This document shows, piece by piece, positions 60,777-64,000 of a stretch of DNA of 64,000 nt (the first letter of the stretch is position 1; each line of letters starts with the position of its first letter). The position numbers and the translations under genes were made by a program. Source of the stretch: Viola odorata (Eukaryota; Streptophyta; Magnoliopsida; Malpighiales; Violaceae). The notes under the pieces were generated by a model, which made no database searches, was not told where the DNA came from, and saw only the letters and a program-made list of their open reading frames with translations. The stretch covers positions 47,590,158 through 47,654,157 of the forward strand of contig OY829540.1 in assembly GCA_963691705.1 (NCBI GenBank), in the 5' to 3' direction.

Positions 60777-62659
60777 GAGTTCATATCATTCTTCCTTGAT
60801 AACAATAAAATCGGAAGAAGTCTCTAAAGGAAGCAAGAACCTGGGATAACAAGGCAAGATCATAGTTGCCGGGAACGGTCCCCCCACCTCCAATCTACGT
60901 TCCCGGTCGGCCGCGATGATTTTTTCCCGGTGGGTTAGAGAGCAGAGAGAAGAGAGAAGGCGAAGTTTAAGGCTGAGGGACCTGCTCACGATTTACCACG
61001 CGGCTGTGCGGCTGTGTAGAAGACTTCTTGCCTCACTCACTCAAGAAGAAAGCAACGACGACGACGGTGGAGGCCAAAGGGAAGGAACGGCAGCCGGTGG
61101 GTGAGAGGAGAATTTCAAACCCTAGATTGTAGAAAAGGATGAGAGGAGAATGAGGTAAGGGATGCGTTGTTTTTGGTCTATTTAACATGGCAGATTTGCA
61201 ATTAAGATGAACTTGCCTTAACATTTTTGTCCAAAATGGTCTAAAAAACCAGCTTCCCGCATTCTTGAAATTGCCTCTGAAAGCCACTGCTGGGAGCCTG
61301 GCCAGTGGCTTTTAGAGGGAAAATGTGAAGGTTTCAATAGAGCTTTTGAGAAGCTCTATTGTAAAGTTGGTTTACCAAACACCAACTCTTGAGAAGCTCT
61401 ATTGCAAAAGTGCTTCTCCAAACCAAACCATAACCCCAAAGGGGTACTAAATGAGGCTAAGCCTCTTATTCCCTCTCCCTCACTGTTCTTCTTCTTTCTT
61501 GTTAAACCAAGGGCAACAGCGTAGCAGCCATGGAGGATGGAGCAGCACAGCAGACCAGCATCTCTGGAGACGGCTGCAACTCACGCGGCGGCAGCAACAA
61601 CCGTGCAGCGACGGGATGGCCATGGCGAGGCAACAACAGTGCAGCGGCGGGATGGCCATGTGGTGACTTTGGCAGGGCAGCAGCGTACGGTGGCGCAGGG
61701 AAACAGCATGGCGAGCACCGGCGTGGCAGCATCTCAGCAGCGCAGCAGCAACAGAGTAGCAACTCTCTTCCTCGTCTAGCGCCGGCGTGGTTCAACTGCG
61801 GCGGCGAGGCTCAGCAGCAGCACGGCGAACAGCATGGCAGCAGCGTGGCAGTCAGTAGCGGCGACGAGGCTCAGCAGCACAGGACAGTGCCGGAAGGCAG
61901 CTGCAGCTCGCGTGGCAGTAGCAGTCGACGGCAGCGAAGGATGGGGGGCAGTGGTGATGGTGATTGCGTGCGTTTTCTCCCCCCAAAAATTTCCCCCTTT
62001 TGCTTGTGGCTCCGAGCTTCCATTTAATGAAGCTTGAGGCGGTCGAGAGGTGAGGTAACTGAGGATGACAAGAACAATGAGCAGTGGCGTGGCTCGAGGA
62101 AGAATGTGAGGCTCGAGGAGGAGAACAGTAAGGCGGTTGGCGGAAATGGATTAATGTGCAAATACCATACGAACATAATAATTTTAGTTCGAGTTTATAA
62201 TACAAGAGATTTTGCTAAAGCATTAAACAGAAAATGCTAAGACGTAGAATAAAATAAACTAAGACAATTAGCATACAGTGAGTAACGAAAAGTTTGCCGA
62301 ATAGTTCGATAAAAATTCGCTTGTAAGTAATAAAAGTTCCAGCATAAGAAAATGCTAAAATAAAAATTGTACAAAACGCAAAGAGATAGTGCGAGTTAGA
62401 AAAATACTAAAAAGTAAGTAGCTAATAACCAAAGTTGTTCGACCAACGGTTTCGTGAATTTTACTCGGAACCGATATAAGTTCGGACGGGAAAAGTAGCA
62501 AAAATGCGAAAAAAATACGAAATAAAATTTGAATGACTTTACGCATAAAAATAAACATCAGATTGAGGAAAATAAATGTAAGTACGATTTTAGGAAATTG
62601 ATGACAAAAAATGCGACAAATGAAAAATTAAAAATCCAAAATCGGGTAGCAACAGTTAG

Positions 62660-64000
62660 TCTGTCTTATTTTCCTCTACTAAGTGGTCACTTCGAATTTT
62701 TAAGTTTTCTCACGTCACACGAGTCCGCTCGTACCACTACCCGAGTCAAAATACCTCATGCGAACTAAACTTGCTCCCGAGTGAATTTTCTCGAAAAAAT
62801 GATCAGACATCTTTTTTTATTAGCCATATATTTTTAATTATTTTTCTAGATCACGCCATCTCTTTTTATTTCGCGAAATTAATTCTCTAGCATTTTCCTC
62901 GTTCGAACTTTCTTTTTTCGCAAATAATTTTTTTCTCGAGTCTCGAGACGAGCTTTTTTCGCATACTGTATATAAACTCTCTCGTCGTATTTTTCTCTAT
63001 ACGCTGACGCATTTTGATCAAGTTTTCAAACCGGTTGTTCGCAAAAATGGCTCGAGGCCATTTAAATAACATTAAAGGGCCAAATTTATCACCACCGTTG
63101 ATCTGGTTGACCAAGGAAAGTCAACCAGATCAATGACTCACTTTTTACGTGCACGATACACGTAAACAGTGGCGGCGAAGCAGCAGCGGAGCAAGCCACC
63201 GAGTTGCTTGCTCCCGTCGCTTCTTGTCCCATCCGCGATCATAACCAACGCCGTAGCCCCGCCAGCACGACGCCTAGCTCCTTCATGCGCAGCGCCACGT
63301 CCTCACCTTCACGCGATCTTGGCCTATAAATACGAGGCCATTCTCTTCGAAAATCCTCACGAATTCACGACCCAAGCAGCTGGCTTCTTCTCCCTCTGGA
63401 CAGATTGCTCATCTTGAGCGATAGTCGCCATAGTTCAGAGCTTGTTAGGTGAGCGTTTTCTTGCTCTTTGTTTCGGCCATTTTTTGGTTTTAATTTTTAG
63501 GATGAGGTTTTGATCAAATAAATTGTTTGTTTTCATGCCATTAAATCCTACACATGCTATAGATTAAATACATGTTTTTAGTTTGCTTAATTGTTAAGTA
63601 AATCTTACGAATTTATTAATTTTCGTTAATTATCGTCTTCGTCATTTTTTCAAAATTAAACTCGGTACGGTTTAAACCGAGATTTGAGGTTTGTACGGTC
63701 AGGAAGCTGTCGAGGAGACAAGCATCTCGATACGAAGATTTTTAGTTTCGGCCACGGTTGGGCGGACCTTGGTCGCCGGCAGTAGCGCCGGCGACCCAAG
63801 GTTGATGATAATGGATAGTGTCATGCTTGGTTTTGGGCTCATGCGAGAGAGAAGAAGGAAAGGTGATGGGCTTGGCCCATCACCATTCTTTTTATTTCCT
63901 TGGGCCATGAATTATTCCTGGCCCATTTCTTTTATTTTTCAAATTGGGCCCGGTCTATTTTCATTCTTTCCGAGATCTCGGATCGCGTTTTCGTAAAAAT
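62660..64000 (+). mobile_element. outer LTR-like sequence, right part
   Basis: Continues from 44053 once the Tat-like element and one GTTAG are removed. It has a TATA box at 63325 followed by a leader-like stretch to about 63450, as an LTR promoter would. It runs off the window. No reliable coding frame. Confidence 0.4.
63325..63332 (+). promoter_or_regulatory. TATA box in the outer LTR-like sequence
   Basis: CTATAAATA in a GC-richer setting, a textbook plant TATA box. Transcription would start about 30 bases downstream. Confidence 0.5.

Larger units (their letters stand above)
57736..61447. mobile_element. PIF/Harbinger-like non-autonomous element with host-like exons
   Basis: 3712 bp, with TAA on both sides (57733-57735, 61448-61450); the uninterrupted LTR has one. 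Ends are inverted copies: left GGGTCTGTTTGGCGTTCCGG and, read inward, right GTACCCCTTTGGGGTTATGG, 14 of 22 positions alike, followed by AAAGTGCT/AAGCACTT blocks. No transposase is visible. The interior has a foldback (58304-58670) and minus-strand exon-like stretches. Confidence 0.75.
44059..62654 (-). mobile_element. Tat/Ogre-like LTR element, gag-only, minus strand
   Basis: 18.6 kb flanked by GTTAG (44054-44058 and 62655-62659). LTRs of 2.4 kb begin TGTTGCTACCC and end GGTGCGACA on the minus strand. The minus orientation is set by a polypurine tract AAAGAGGGGGC beside the left LTR, a TTTGGCGACTTC primer-site-like start beside the right LTR, and a minus-strand gag. Internal region is 10.1 kb: leader, gag relic, long stretch without pol, then tandem arrays next to the 3' LTR. 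It resembles the large non-autonomous relatives of Tat/Ogre elements. The 5' LTR contains a 3.7-kb Harbinger-like insertion. Confidence 0.85.
56607..62654 (-). repeat. 5' LTR of the Tat/Ogre-like element, split by an insertion
   Basis: Parts 56607-57735 and 61448-62654 match the other LTR. The inserted Harbinger-like element and one TAA account for the extra length; without them it is 2333 bases. It is shorter than the other LTR by one 55-bp subrepeat and small indels. Confidence 0.88.

Noticed and set aside
63169..63417. 82-codon frame near the right edge
   Set aside because: It lies across the TATA box of the LTR-like sequence, has no domain and is unlikely to be translated.

Overview
The window is nuclear DNA of a flowering plant, most probably a eudicot. 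It has AT-rich introns with GT-AG borders and four plant-type genes with introns. Most of the rest is nested plant transposable elements (Ty1/copia, Ty3/gypsy, Mutator, hAT, PIF/Harbinger-like). I cannot name the species from sequence alone.

Layout. (1) 0.4-4.4 kb: farnesyl diphosphate synthase in 12 exons, 342 residues, complete except that the first intron donor is one base out of register. (2) 6.2-9.2 kb: a protein kinase-like gene of the KEEP ON GOING (KEG) kind, with a kinase-like domain and HERC2-like repeats but no RING or ankyrin region; its catalytic Asp is replaced by Asn. (3) 9.9-22.4 kb: a transposon nest. An old Ty3/gypsy gag-protease relic is split by a copia element (TSD GATCT), which is split by a hAT element (8-bp TSD) carrying pieces of a host-like gene. 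The relic also holds a 417-bp LTR-like insertion (TSD CGATG) and a foldback Mutator-like element (9-bp TSD). A Stowaway-like element follows. (4) 23.6-25.6 kb: a DOG1-domain gene. (5) 26.0-26.4 kb: a likely relic of a CNL-type resistance gene, minus strand. (6) 27.1-30.9 kb: a CUE-domain protein gene in five exons. (7) 31.6-43.5 kb: a MuDR-type transposase gene, decayed and cut in two by a young Ty3/gypsy retrotransposon (TSD TAAAG, LTRs about 2% different by eye). (8) 43.5-64 kb: an LTR-like sequence into which an 18.6-kb minus-strand Tat/Ogre-like element has inserted (TSD GTTAG, 2.4-kb LTRs). It keeps a gag relic, shows no recognisable pol, and carries five adjacent arrays of unrelated tandem repeats next to its 3' LTR. 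Its 5' LTR is itself split by a 3.7-kb Harbinger-like element (TSD TAA) that holds host-like exons.

The four host genes have unrelated roles (isoprenoid synthesis, signalling/ubiquitin, DOG1-type regulation, ubiquitin binding) and show no sign of working as a cluster. The most notable material is the row of minisatellite arrays in the Tat-like element, the two DNA transposons carrying apparent gene fragments, and the FPS splice-site anomaly. Most junctions were placed by matching target-site duplications and, for coding interruptions, by checking that the reading frame rejoins when the insert is removed.
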